Shown in pieces: positions 6,950-17,500 of a stretch of DNA of 64,000 nucleotides. Origin of the DNA: Balneola sp. (GTDB lineage Bacteria; Bacteroidota; Rhodothermia; Balneolales; Balneolaceae); the NCBI GenBank assembly GCA_003712055.1, contig RHLJ01000006.1, positions 1 to 64,000 on the forward strand. The letters are read 5' to 3'. A program made the translations under genes and the position numbers. Numbering within the stretch: the stretch's first letter is position 1; the number at the start of each line of letters is the position of its first letter. A model generated the notes under the pieces. It was not told the origin of the DNA and did not search any database. It worked only from the letters and a program-made list of their open reading frames with translations.

Positions 6950-8056
6950 ATGACGAGTAAGCATAGCCTGGTGCCTGCGAATATAGAACAGTTAAAGCCG
7001 TACGTACCAGGTAAAACAATTGCAGAGGTTGTAGAAGAATATCAACCGGATCAAATCTCGAAGCTAGCTTCAAATGAAAATCGAGTAGGCTTCAGTAAAC
7101 ACGTCTATCCGGCAATTCAGGAGGCTTTGTCATATGCTCATGAGTATCCTGATCCTTTAACAAAAAAGCTTACTAAAGAAATTGCTAACGAAAACGGAGT
7201 CGATCAGAGTCAGGTAATTTTTGGGGCAGGATCAGAAAGCGTTCTTTCGATGCTCTGCAAGACATTCTTTCTTAATAAGCAGAACATAGTTACCTCAAAT
7301 GCCACTTTTATTGGAATGTATGTTCAGGCTCAGATCCGTGGAGTAAAGGTTAAGAAAACCCCTTTAACGAGAGAGTATAAGTTTGATGTAAAAGCTTTGG
7401 TAAATGCCATAGATGACGATACCAAGATGGTTTATATCGCAAATCCGAATAACCCTACTGGCACCTACATCACAACTGAAGAGTTTGAATGGCTCATGGA
7501 ACATATTCCCAGTGATGTGATGGTCATTATGGATGAGGCTTATTACGAGTACACTTACGAAGTAAATGATTATCCCGATGTATTAAGCTACAACTATGAG
7601 AACGTGGTCGTATTAAGAACTTTTTCGAAAGGATATGGTTTAGCAGGATTTAGAATTGGTTATGCGATTGCTAGTAAAGAAATAATCGGGTATCTCTATA
7701 AAACTAAAATGCCTTTTGAGCCTACTGTTATTGCTCAGGCGGCTGCTTTGGCAGCTTTTAAAGACATTGAATTTTTAAAAAATTCAAGGAGTATTGTAAA
7801 ACAGGAAAAAGAAAAACTGTACGATTTTTTTGATCAGAAAAGAGTTCAATACATCCCATCAATAGCGAATTTTGTTGTAATGGTTTTTGAAACGGAAGAG
7901 GAAGCCATTTTCTTTACTTCAACTATGTTGAAGAAGGGAGTGATTTTAAGAAGGATTCAGGCATTTGGTCTTCCTACATGTGTGAGAGTCACTATTGGGA
8001 CTGAAAAAGAAATGGAGCACTTCAAGCGTTCCTTTTCAGAAGTACTAAATAGGTAG
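6950..8056 (+). CDS. Histidinol-phosphate aminotransferase-like PLP enzyme
   Basis: A fold-type I aminotransferase of the HisC family, about 368 residues. It shows LKPYVPGK near the N-terminus, the substrate-side ASNEN, NPNNPTGTY (PLP-ring Asn), DEAYYEY (Asp contacting the pyridine N), and RTFSKGYGLAGFRIGYA with the Schiff-base Lys near residue 227. I chose ATG 6950 because GGAG lies 10 nt upstream; an in-frame TTG at 6935 is the alternative. It stands alone with no his operon nearby, so it may serve another aromatic or imidazole amino acid step. Confidence 0.87.
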   Translation: MTSKHSLVPANIEQLKPYVPGKTIAEVVEEYQPDQISKLASNENRVGFSKHVYPAIQEALSYAHEYPDPLTKKLTKEIANENGVDQSQVIFGAGSESVLSMLCKTFFLNKQNIVTSNATFIGMYVQAQIRGVKVKKTPLTREYKFDVKALVNAIDDDTKMVYIANPNNPTGTYITTEEFEWLMEHIPSDVMVIMDEAYYEYTYEVNDYPDVLSYNYENVVVLRTFSKGYGLAGFRIGYAIASKEIIGYLYKTKMPFEPTVIAQAAALAAFKDIEFLKNSRSIVKQEKEKLYDFFDQKRVQYIPSIANFVVMVFETEEEAIFFTSTMLKKGVILRRIQAFGLPTCVRVTIGTEKEMEHFKRSFSEVLNR

Positions 8057-8190
8057 ACAATTCTGAACTCATTTTAGAGAACGAGTCATTCGTAGAGAAC
8101 GCTATCCTTGAAATGTTACATGAGTCTTTTCTAATTCGTTTAAGTTGTTATTTCTATTATTATCAAATACTAATTTGTTAAGAGGCTATT

Positions 8191-10020
8191 TTGAAATTAG
8201 GAAACAAAATCATATTAAGTTTTGTCTGCATCAGCTTGTTAATAGCATCCCTGGGGGTGTTGTCAAGTTGGTATTCGGGTAAAATTCAAAATCACCTGGT
8301 TATAAACAGTGCCCAAACGAATCGGTTAGTTGAAATTACTTCCAGCCTCGAGATTGGGTTATATGAAAGCCTGGTCTACTTATCTGCTATTAAGGAATCT
8401 AATGGTATTCTCGAAGGTCAAACTACTCTGAATGAACCTACCTTAACCCTTTTAATCCAACAATTTGAAGAACAGATTGACAGGATTGAAATGGACTATG
8501 ATCGTATGTACGATTTTTTTGAAAATTCCCATCTTCAAAGCAGTGGTGAGAATTTAGAAGAGGCTAATCGGCTAAGTGAAAGAATCAAATTATATACAAA
8601 CCTATCGAAAGAATGGCTGATACTTTTGGAGGAAGATGCAGAACAAGCCAGTGTTCAGTTTAATACATCCATAAGTCCATTCTTCCGAAACAATATCACA
8701 CCAGCTATTTCGCAGCTTAGAGAGCAAACCTTGATTTACCACACAGAAGAAAAGAAAGAGTTAAGCCTACAATTATCCAGGCTAAATAAGATTTTAGGTA
8801 TAGCATTCGGAGCTAGTGTTCTTCTGGCTGTTCTTATTTCACTCTATATCTATCGGTCGATAGCAAATCCGCTTAAGAAGCTTCGAGATGGAGCTCAACA
8901 ATTAGGACAGGGTAACTTAGATAAAGAAATAGAAATTCAAAGCACGGATGAAATCGGTGAGTTAGCGAAATCTTTCAATGATATGGCCTCTAACCTCAAG
9001 AAGAGAACCCTGGCTCGTGATTATCTTGATAGCATTATTGAGTCTTTACAAGAATCTCTAATAGTTACCGACGAGGAGAAAGCTATTATTGGAATCAATA
9101 AGGCTGGTTTAAAAATGCTAAACTATTCTCGGGAAGAAATTATTGGTCTCCCGGTTACGCAATTTTATGATATGGAGTCGATGGGGGATATTTATAAAGA
9201 GAAACAGAATGATGGTAGTATTTTTGAATTTCAGTTACTCGCGAAAGAAGACATGCAAATCCCTGTACTTTTTTCTGAATCAGATTTAATTAATTATGAA
9301 GGAGAGAAGGTAGGTTCTGTATGTATAGCTACTGACATTACTGAAAGAAAGAAATCGGATCAGGCGATAAGAGATTCTTTGAGGGAGAAAGAAGTCTTGC
9401 TTTCCGAAATCCATCATCGTGTAAAGAACAATCTTGCTGTTGTATCTGGAATTTTACAATTACAAGCATATGCATCCAGCAATGATGAGGTAACAAAAGC
9501 ATTGACGGAAAGCCAGGCTAGAATTCGGTCTATCTCGCTGGTTCACGAGATGTTATACCATGATCACACTCTTGCTTATATAAACTATAAGATCTACGTA
9601 AATGATCTACTCGACGCTATAAGCAAGATGTATATGAGTGATACAAAGGATATTTCTTTAAATGCTGAGGTAGAAGATATATCGCTTGATGTTAATCTAG
9701 CTATCCCCTGTTCGTTATTACTTAATGAGATTGTAGTAAACTCTTACAAGCATGCTTTTGATGGGGTTGGGGAGGGAAAGATCTGTGTCTCTATGATGGA
9801 AAACGGTGAGTATTATATGCTTGCTGTTGAGGATAACGGAGCCGGGTTGGAAGAAGATGAACTTAAAGACTCCAAATCTCTGGGTAAGACCCTCATAAAA
9901 ACCCTTACCTCACAGTTAAAAGGGGAGTACCAAATCTTGTCTGGAAAAGAAGGCAAAGGAACAAGAATAGAAGTCAAATTTCCGAAAAGGAAGTTGAATT
10001 CGGCTCGTAAGTCTTATTGA
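8191..10020 (+). CDS. Membrane sensor histidine kinase (HAMP-PAS-HisKA_2)
   Basis: A 609-residue kinase: TM1 (7-25), a periplasmic helical sensor of about 170 residues, TM2 (about 202-222), HAMP (222-275, with IANPLKKLRDGAQQL), a PAS domain (about 285-395), then the HisKA_2 dimerisation box EIHHRVKNNLAVVSG with the phospho-His near 408, and an HATPase_c domain (NEIVVNSYKHAF, DNGAGL). The start is TTG with AGAGG upstream. The HisKA_2 module is close in wording to that of the kinase at 14532-17540, so they are paralogous in this part. No response regulator is adjacent. Confidence 0.9.
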   Translation: MKLGNKIILSFVCISLLIASLGVLSSWYSGKIQNHLVINSAQTNRLVEITSSLEIGLYESLVYLSAIKESNGILEGQTTLNEPTLTLLIQQFEEQIDRIEMDYDRMYDFFENSHLQSSGENLEEANRLSERIKLYTNLSKEWLILLEEDAEQASVQFNTSISPFFRNNITPAISQLREQTLIYHTEEKKELSLQLSRLNKILGIAFGASVLLAVLISLYIYRSIANPLKKLRDGAQQLGQGNLDKEIEIQSTDEIGELAKSFNDMASNLKKRTLARDYLDSIIESLQESLIVTDEEKAIIGINKAGLKMLNYSREEIIGLPVTQFYDMESMGDIYKEKQNDGSIFEFQLLAKEDMQIPVLFSESDLINYEGEKVGSVCIATDITERKKSDQAIRDSLREKEVLLSEIHHRVKNNLAVVSGILQLQAYASSNDEVTKALTESQARIRSISLVHEMLYHDHTLAYINYKIYVNDLLDAISKMYMSDTKDISLNAEVEDISLDVNLAIPCSLLLNEIVVNSYKHAFDGVGEGKICVSMMENGEYYMLAVEDNGAGLEEDELKDSKSLGKTLIKTLTSQLKGEYQILSGKEGKGTRIEVKFPKRKLNSARKSY

Positions 10021-10113
10021 TCAACGTTCTCCTCAGAGCTTGTTTGACAGGTTCTACACTCCATGATTAATTTTACCCTAAAACCAGAAAAAGTAAAAGT
10101 GCTTTTCCTGATT

Positions 10114-11013
10114 TCATTTAGCTCTGCCTATCACAAATATTCCAGAGATGATTATAAGTGCGCCGATGACTTGAGTGAATGTAAGCATCTCGCCAAGAAA
10201 AGCGACAGAAAGTAGAATAGTAGAAACAGGTCCCAAACTTCCAATAATGGATACGGAAGGAGCGCCAATTCTCTTAATGGCTTCATTGATTAAGAAAGAA
10301 GGGATTACGGTAGAAAAAATAGCCATTACAAAACTAAGCAGATATACCTCTTTGGGATAATGGAATAATTGGAGATCAGTTGTAATCAAATAATGGGTGA
10401 TTACAGCTGAACAGGAAATCAATAAAGAGAAGGTGGTTAATCGAACACTACCTACTTTCTCGATTAGAGAGTTGGCTCCAACCAGATAAGCAGCGTAGGT
10501 AATGGCACTTATAACAATCAAAAGTGAACCAAAGAGGACTTCTTGAGGATCTCCGGCAGTAATACCATCCCTGTCAAAAAAGATGACAACGATCCCAGTG
10601 TAAGTGATGCCAATAGATATCAACTGTGTTTTTGTAATCTTCTTCTTTAGGAAAAGAGCACTTAAGATGAGCACGAAGGTAGGATAGGTGAACAGGATCA
10701 AACGCTCCAGGCTGGCAGTGATGTATGTGAGTCCCTGAAAATCAAAATAGCTTGCCAGGTAGTAGCCAAATAATCCCAGAAAAATGAGTGTTATAACCTG
10801 TTTTTTAGAAAGAGGGTCTTGTCTCCACTCTTTATAATGGTATCCCCAAATAGCGAGGTAGAATGGGAGAGCAAACAGCATTCTTAGCAACAGCAAAGAA
10901 ATGGAATCAATGTCATATCGATAGGCTAATTTTATAATTACTGCTTTAGTTGAGAATAGAAGTACTCCCAGGGCAGCAATAATAAAAGCCAGATAACGCG
11001 CTCGGTTACTCAA
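10114..11013 (-). CDS. EamA/DMT-family transporter
   Basis: A 299-residue polytopic protein with about ten hydrophobic helices in two EamA halves (roughly 10-140 and 155-295). Typical pieces are ALGVLLFSTKAVIIKLAY, RILFTYPTFVLILSALFLKK-like helix 4, and LGPVSTILLSVAFLGE in the second half. A drug/metabolite or amino-acid exporter of the inner membrane is likely; substrate unknown. Single gene between two unrelated transcripts. Confidence 0.88.
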   Translation of the reverse strand: MSNRARYLAFIIAALGVLLFSTKAVIIKLAYRYDIDSISLLLLRMLFALPFYLAIWGYHYKEWRQDPLSKKQVITLIFLGLFGYYLASYFDFQGLTYITASLERLILFTYPTFVLILSALFLKKKITKTQLISIGITYTGIVVIFFDRDGITAGDPQEVLFGSLLIVISAITYAAYLVGANSLIEKVGSVRLTTFSLLISCSAVITHYLITTDLQLFHYPKEVYLLSFVMAIFSTVIPSFLINEAIKRIGAPSVSIIGSLGPVSTILLSVAFLGEMLTFTQVIGALIIISGIFVIGRAK

Positions 11014-11051
11014 TAGATAGTGATAATAGTTTTGACGAAGAAGCTACAAAT

Positions 11052-11084
11052 AAAAAGAGCCAATCCTTTGACCGGATTAGCTCT
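11052..11084 (-). terminator. Rho-independent terminator of the amidohydrolase gene
   Basis: On the minus strand an 11-bp stem (AGAGCTAATCC / GGATTGGCTCT, with one G-T pair) is followed by TTTTTATTT. It lies about 20 nt past the stop of the large amidohydrolase gene. Confidence 0.75.
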
Positions 11085-11105
11085 CAATAATTAATGTAGT
11101 TGAGA

Positions 11106-14100
11106 TTACTGTCTATTGAAACAAGAGCATTGTAATCCGGCAGCTTCTAAAGTTATTGCATGCCAATCGAATTGATCGCCATAACCATCACGCTCCCACC
11201 AGAAAGGAAGTCGATTATTAGTTTGATTTCCTATTTCATTAAGCGTAGCGGCATCAAGTAACCTGCCATTTACCATAGTATACCGTACTGTATTTGTGTT
11301 ATTGATATCCTCTAGTGGATTCGCATCCAGTACAATTAAATCAGCAAGCTTACCTACTTCGAGAGATCCAATATCATCATCAAGGCCGAGGTAGTGCGCG
11401 CCGTTTATAGTTGCCACTCTTAGGGCTTCCATGTTTGTCATTCCGCCCTGGCTCATCATCCAAAGCTCCCAGTGAGCTCCGAGTCCCTGAAGTTGACCAT
11501 GTGCTCCCAAGTTCACCTTCACGCCTGCATCGGTGAGTAATTTGGAAGACTCAGCAGCAAGGATATGACCATGATCATATTCTTCATCCGGGATCATAGT
11601 GCGATGTCTGGAACGGGGATCAATTACACTTCTTGGAGTGAATGAGAGCAGTTTCTTATTTTCCCACACATTGTACTTTTGGTAGAAATAGTACTCACCA
11701 GTTACGCTGCCATAATTGACAATATGAGTAGGAGTGTACCCTGTTTCTGAGTTACTCCAAAGTTCACTTACGTCTTTATAGAGTGGTACAACCGGGATAT
11801 TATGTTCTACTCCTGTATGACCATCAAGGATCATACTCATGTTATGAAAGAAGAAAGAACCACCTTCAGGTACAACCATCATCTCAAGTTCTTTAGCAGC
11901 TTTCATTACTTGTTGTCGCTGATCTCTTCGAGGTTGGTTATAGCTCTTAACAGTAAAAGCACCAAAAGCTTTGGTTCTCTTAAGTGCGAAGTAAGCATCT
12001 TCATAATTATTGATCACTGCTTTAAAATCTCCATCTGCACCATAAAGTATAATTCCTGTTGAGTACAATCTCGGTCCTATCATGTTACCTGCTTTGATGG
12101 CTTCTGAATGAGAGAAGATCATCTCAGTGTTTGAAGAAGGGTCATGAGCAGTAGTCACACCATATGCGAGGTTCGCGAAATATTCCCATTGTTGCTGAGG
12201 ACTAATTCCCAATCGGAAGTTACCAAGATGGGCATGCGCATCAATTATACCTGGCATAATCGTTTTTCCGGCTACATCCATTACTTTTGCTCCCGAAGGC
12301 ACATTTACATTTGAACCGATAGCTGTAATCTTGTTTCCTTCTACAACAATAGTTCCATTTTCGATAACCTCATCTCCATTCATGGTGATAATTCTCGCAT
12401 TGGTAAATGCGATAGTTCCTTCAGGTACATGAGTATCTAATTCAAGCCCTATGGATATGCCTTCTTTCGGAGGTTCGGGAAGGCTGTCAGGGGCACCTTC
12501 CACAAAGGTAAATGCATTTTTTAAATCGATAGTGAAATACTCTTCCCCTAGTGTCCAATGAAGTTGCTGACCGTTAGAAGACCAATGCATATGATATCCA
12601 CCTTCGCTGGCTACTTCTTTTACCGGAATGGCTTTTGTGGTTGGACTAAGAGCAATGGGTTTGCCTGTCATAGTCATCGGAGCAAGGTACACCTTGTACA
12701 GGTTTGAAAATGCGATCCATTTGTTGTCAGGACTTGGAACAAATTCGTGCCCATAACTGGAAGTGAAATGTGTTTTCTCATCTTCTCCATTCAGATCAAC
12801 GCTTCGATAGGTTTTATTGATAGAACCAAAAATATACCCACCGGTTTGGTAGAAAATGCGATCACCCGTTGAATTAAACCTTGGGAATGCACCAGTTTCT
12901 GTGATTTGAGTTACCATTCCACCATTGGTAGGTATGGTAAAGATTCCAGGATTGATAGTGTAAGCGAAACCCTGCTGACCATTTCCACTTTCTTTTCTGA
13001 AAGCAATTGTCCTTCCATCCGGAGAAAAATCTGGTTCGCGGTAAATACCTTTCTCAGAACTAAGCTTATTAGGCCTTTTAAAACGCCCTCTACTATCCAG
13101 ATTCACTGTATTTAGTGCTCCCATGTTTTCATCACTCCAACTTACATAAGCCAGTGTTTTACCATCAGGAGAGAAGGCGGGTTCAAATTCAAAATCTAAT
13201 CCCTCCGTAAGCCTTCTTGGAGTGCCATTTGGTAATTCTTTTATCCAGAGATAGCCAGCAGCGTTAAATATCAGTGTTTTGCCATCAGGAGAGGTTATGG
13301 CATTTCGAATTGCTCTTGCCGTAAATGTTTCCGGAGAAACATCTTGCTTATATCGGGCTGCTTTTACGATTTCATGATTAGACTCAACTTCAAATGGGAT
13401 AATGGAAGATTCTCCGGTTTCAACATTAATTTTATTGATCTTTCCGTTAGCCCATATGATGATATTTTCACCATCCGGAGTCCAGTTGAAACTTGTGTAC
13501 ACTCCAAAAATAGCCCATGCTTCTTGCTGGTCTTTACTCAGGTCTTCAAAGAGAGGCCGCTCCATACCTGATTTCATATCTCTGAGATATAGAACAGATT
13601 TAGTTCTTACTCTTCTTACAAAAGCGAGGGTATTTCCATCTGGTGAGATTTGTGGTCGTGCAGCACCACCATTTCCTCCAGTTACGGTTTCAATATCACC
13701 TTCTTCGCGATCATATCTTCGGATTACATAGATCTGGCTGTTTGGATCCTTATTGTACTGGAAAAAACCACCTGGGTAATTATCCTCGCTATAATAAATG
13801 TAACGCCCATCCGGAGATACGGAAGGCTCTCCAATATCCTGCTGAGCATTTTTCTTTTCCACCAACTGAATCCCTGCTCCTCCGGTTTTGTGAAACATCC
13901 AAATTTCGCCTGCCCCTAACGAGCGAGTAGAAGAGAAGTGTTTTTTGGCGATAATATATTCTCCATCGGGCATCCAGGTAGAATTGTTTAATAACCTGAA
14001 ATTTTCTTTTGTGATTTGAGTGGCATCCGAACCATCTACTTTCATGACCCAAATATTATCACCTCCCCCAGCATCACTGGTAAAAGAAATGTGAGAGCCA

Positions 14101-14378
14101 TCAGGGCTAAATCGGGGTTGTACTTCATAAGGCAATCCCCCTCGTAGTAGGGTTGCTTTGCCACCAGAAATAGGCATTATGTAAATGTCACCCAGGATAT
14201 CAAAAACAATTTGCTCTCCATCAGGACTAACATCCAGGTTCATCCAGGTACCTTCATCTGTAGTAAAAGAAAGGGAAGTAGTTTCACCAAGATCAGGATT
14301 TGAGACATCCCATTTATCCTGTGCAGTAGAAAGGCTTACAAGGATTAAGGAAAGAAGAAAAGTCAAAAAAGATTTCAT
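11106..14378 (-). CDS. Exported amidohydrolase with PD40/TolB-type propeller
   Basis: About 1090 residues with a signal peptide (MKSFLTFLLSLILVSLSTAQ). Residues 40-640 hold repeated SPDG blades (LDVSPDGEQIVF, FSPDGSHISF, SVSPDGRYIYY and others), a TolB/PD40-like propeller. Residues 650-1060 are an amidohydrolase of the imidazolonepropionase/PHP-like group: DVAGKTIMPGIIDAHAHLG (metal HxH), later GVEHNIP and VNLGAHGQLQGLG, ending DLIVLDANPL. Such secreted propeller-amidohydrolases are common in Bacteroidota; substrate unknown. An ATG at 14378 is preferred over the GTG one codon earlier. Confidence 0.9.
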   Translation of the reverse strand: MKSFLTFLLSLILVSLSTAQDKWDVSNPDLGETTSLSFTTDEGTWMNLDVSPDGEQIVFDILGDIYIMPISGGKATLLRGGLPYEVQPRFSPDGSHISFTSDAGGGDNIWVMKVDGSDATQITKENFRLLNNSTWMPDGEYIIAKKHFSSTRSLGAGEIWMFHKTGGAGIQLVEKKNAQQDIGEPSVSPDGRYIYYSEDNYPGGFFQYNKDPNSQIYVIRRYDREEGDIETVTGGNGGAARPQISPDGNTLAFVRRVRTKSVLYLRDMKSGMERPLFEDLSKDQQEAWAIFGVYTSFNWTPDGENIIIWANGKINKINVETGESSIIPFEVESNHEIVKAARYKQDVSPETFTARAIRNAITSPDGKTLIFNAAGYLWIKELPNGTPRRLTEGLDFEFEPAFSPDGKTLAYVSWSDENMGALNTVNLDSRGRFKRPNKLSSEKGIYREPDFSPDGRTIAFRKESGNGQQGFAYTINPGIFTIPTNGGMVTQITETGAFPRFNSTGDRIFYQTGGYIFGSINKTYRSVDLNGEDEKTHFTSSYGHEFVPSPDNKWIAFSNLYKVYLAPMTMTGKPIALSPTTKAIPVKEVASEGGYHMHWSSNGQQLHWTLGEEYFTIDLKNAFTFVEGAPDSLPEPPKEGISIGLELDTHVPEGTIAFTNARIITMNGDEVIENGTIVVEGNKITAIGSNVNVPSGAKVMDVAGKTIMPGIIDAHAHLGNFRLGISPQQQWEYFANLAYGVTTAHDPSSNTEMIFSHSEAIKAGNMIGPRLYSTGIILYGADGDFKAVINNYEDAYFALKRTKAFGAFTVKSYNQPRRDQRQQVMKAAKELEMMVVPEGGSFFFHNMSMILDGHTGVEHNIPVVPLYKDVSELWSNSETGYTPTHIVNYGSVTGEYYFYQKYNVWENKKLLSFTPRSVIDPRSRHRTMIPDEEYDHGHILAAESSKLLTDAGVKVNLGAHGQLQGLGAHWELWMMSQGGMTNMEALRVATINGAHYLGLDDDIGSLEVGKLADLIVLDANPLEDINNTNTVRYTMVNGRLLDAATLNEIGNQTNNRLPFWWERDGYGDQFDWHAITLEAAGLQCSCFNRQ

Positions 14379-14531
14379 CACATATGGTTAGTTAATTGCA
14401 CGGCATAATACCGTTTGAAGAGCTAAATAAGGATATTTTTCATGAGTTTTTTCAAATAGCGTGTATTTGACTATTTTATTTCGATCAAAACGGATATGCG
14501 CTGTATTAGAATTCGGCTTCAGCTTTAAGGA

Positions 14532-17500
14532 GTGTTTATTAAAAGGTTTTTTCTGTGTCTTACGATTACCTTGTTAGGGTATACCTTGGCTTTGTCTCAG
14601 AAGTACAATGTAAAGACCTATTCAGTGAATGATGGTCTACCTTCGAGCTTTGTGTATGATGTGCTTATAGATGACATAGGGTACGCCTGGTTTGCAACTG
14701 CAAATGGGCTGGTCCGATTTGATGGTAAAAACTTCAAAAACTATACTACTGATCACGGACTAAAAGACCCGTTGATTTATGATATCCATAAAGATCAAAA
14801 GGGTAATTTTTGGGTATCTACGGAATTTGGGGGAATGGCGTTGTTCAGAAATGACTCTCTGATTTATCTTCCTGAATTAGCGAATCTTGATTCTCTTCTA
14901 ATCAATATTATTGCTGATACCCCTGATAACAAACTCTGGATAGGTACTAATGAATATGGGATTTTTGAGCTAGGTGAGGATGGTTCCTTATCTCGAATTC
15001 TAAATACAGAAAATGGGCTTCCTGATAATCAAGTTTGGGGGATTGAGTTTGATGATGATGGAAATTCATGGGTTGCTACTTCAACTGGAGTAGCAAAATA
15101 CGAGCATGGTAACGAAGTAGTACAAGTCATTAATCGAGAAAATGGTCTTTCAGGTACCATAGCTTATCAGGTATATATAGCTAGTGATGGGAAGAAATGG
15201 ATACCGACTAGTAATGGAGTTACAGTAATTAATCCTGATGGATCTCTTGATACAATTATTGAAGTTAACGGTGAGGCACTGAATTATGTGTACAACATTG
15301 TAGAAGGAAATGATGGAGTAATTTGGATAGGTACGGAAAGAGATGGTCTCTACTGGTTTGATGGGAAAGAGTATGTGCATGTTACTAAGAGCAATGGCTT
15401 AAGTAGCAATTACATATACAGGTTGATTAAAGATGAGCAAGGAACTATATGGGTAAGTACTGATGGGAATGGGGTAAATATTTTTAAGGATCGCGGTTTT
15501 GAAATCTACGATGGAACCTCTGAATTAGATGTGAATTCAATTTACAGTATCCTGGAAGCTTCTGATGGAACACTTTGGTTTGGTACCCAGGATGGCATTA
15601 GTTCTTATAAAAATGGAACGTTTAGAAATATCGCACTCCCCGAAAGATACTTCGATCAGGACGAGATTTGGGATATAGAAGAGCTTTCTAATGGGGATCT
15701 GCTTATGCTCACTTTCGATCAGCAATTGATACAGTATGATGGAAATACTTTCTTCAGACCTTCATTTAGTGATGAACTATATCTTTACTATTTGAGTGAT
15801 ATCTTAGTAGATGATGATGGCTCTATTTGGTTTACTGCTTATCAAAACTTGCTGAAATATAAGGATGGAGAGTTAACCACTTTCGAAACAACTACCGATT
15901 ATTATTGGCAGACCGAGCTCAACTTCATAAAAAAAGACTCTCGTGGATTTTTTTGGATTGGTACCGAAGGTGGGATTGCAAATTTTGACGGAAAATCTTT
16001 TAGATATATTTCCGAAAGTGCAGGCCTAATGGGGGGGGGTATTTATGATTTAGCAGAAGATAATGAAGGAAGTATTTGGGTTGGTACCAATAAAGGAATA
16101 AGCGTACTCAGTGATTTTGATGATAGCGGAATGCCTGCAAAAATTACACCTTTTGAAACCCATGACCAGTATTTGCAAGAGACTATTTTCCTTGTATTTG
16201 ATCAATTTGGAAATCTCTGGCAGGGGACCAATGGTGGACTCAATTACTTCGATATTGATGCATGGAAAGGGCATGGTATTTCAATGCAGCAACACTTTCC
16301 TTTTTCAGACTATGGATTAGGGGTAGAATTCAATGGTCTCGCTGCCATTCTAGATCAAAGCGGTAAGCTTTGGTTTGGGAGTAACTCTAAAGGGCTAATT
16401 ACCTTTGTCTTTCCAGATGATGAAACAAAGCTCGTACCATCTGCTTCCCCAAAGGTATTCCTAAGAGATATCCAGATAGATATGGAAACCGTTTATCATC
16501 AGCTTCAATCCAATGATGAGCTTCCCGAAATTCATACCAGTTTCGATCAGAATAATATTTACTTCAATGTGAATGCAGTGGATTTTAAAAATCCCAGCAG
16601 GATCTTGTATTCCTATAAATTGGATGGATTTGATGACAATTGGAATGTAGTAGAAGATGTAAATGAAATAAGGTACACCAATCTCCCTCCAGGGGAATAC
16701 GCTTTTATGGTGAAAGCTAAATCTATCAATTCGAACTGGGGCGAAGAGCAGGTATTGGCAAGTATTAATGTAGACCAGGTTTTCTGGAAAACATCCAGGT
16801 TCTACATTATGATGGCTATAGCCATATTTGTACTAATACTTATGTTGAACCAGGTAGCTCTTGAGCGCTATGAAAAGAAAAAGTTAAAAGAATTAGTAAA
16901 CGAGCAAACCAAAGATCTAACAGCCGCGGTAGAAGAGAAGGAAGTACTCATTAAAGAAATTCATCATCGGGTTAAAAATAATCTAGCAGTTATCTCAGGA
17001 TTATTGGAATTGCAGAGTTGGAATGTCAAAGAACCTTTGGCCAAGCATGCAATTTATGAGAGTAAAATGAGAGTGTTGGCTATGTCCAAGATTCATGAAA
17101 ACCTGTATCAAAATGATGATCTGGCTAATGTTAATTTCAAGAAGTTCTTAGAGGATTTAGTAGGAGGTATTTCTACAACCATGAGACAGACCGAGCAGGA
17201 TATTGAGGTAAACTTAGATGTTCAGGATATATCTATAAATGTTAATAGAGGTATTCCACTTGGTTTGATCGTGAACGAAGCTGTTAGTAATTGTTATAAG
17301 CATGCGTTTGATCAGGAAATATCAGGAAGAATAGACTTAGTATTCAGAGAAGAAGGGGAAAATTATTTTCTGGAAATTTACGATGACGGAAAGGGATCTG
17401 AAGAAGGTTTACTAAAGAAAAAAGGTACTTCTCTAGGGATCAGCTTAATCAAATCATTGGCTGCTCAGCTCAAGGCACAGGTAAGCCATTCAGGAGAAAA

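Noticed and set aside
13402-13930. Plus-strand frames of 75-109 codons inside the amidohydrolase gene
   Set aside because: They are shadows of the propeller repeats of the large minus-strand gene, overlap each other and have no family features.
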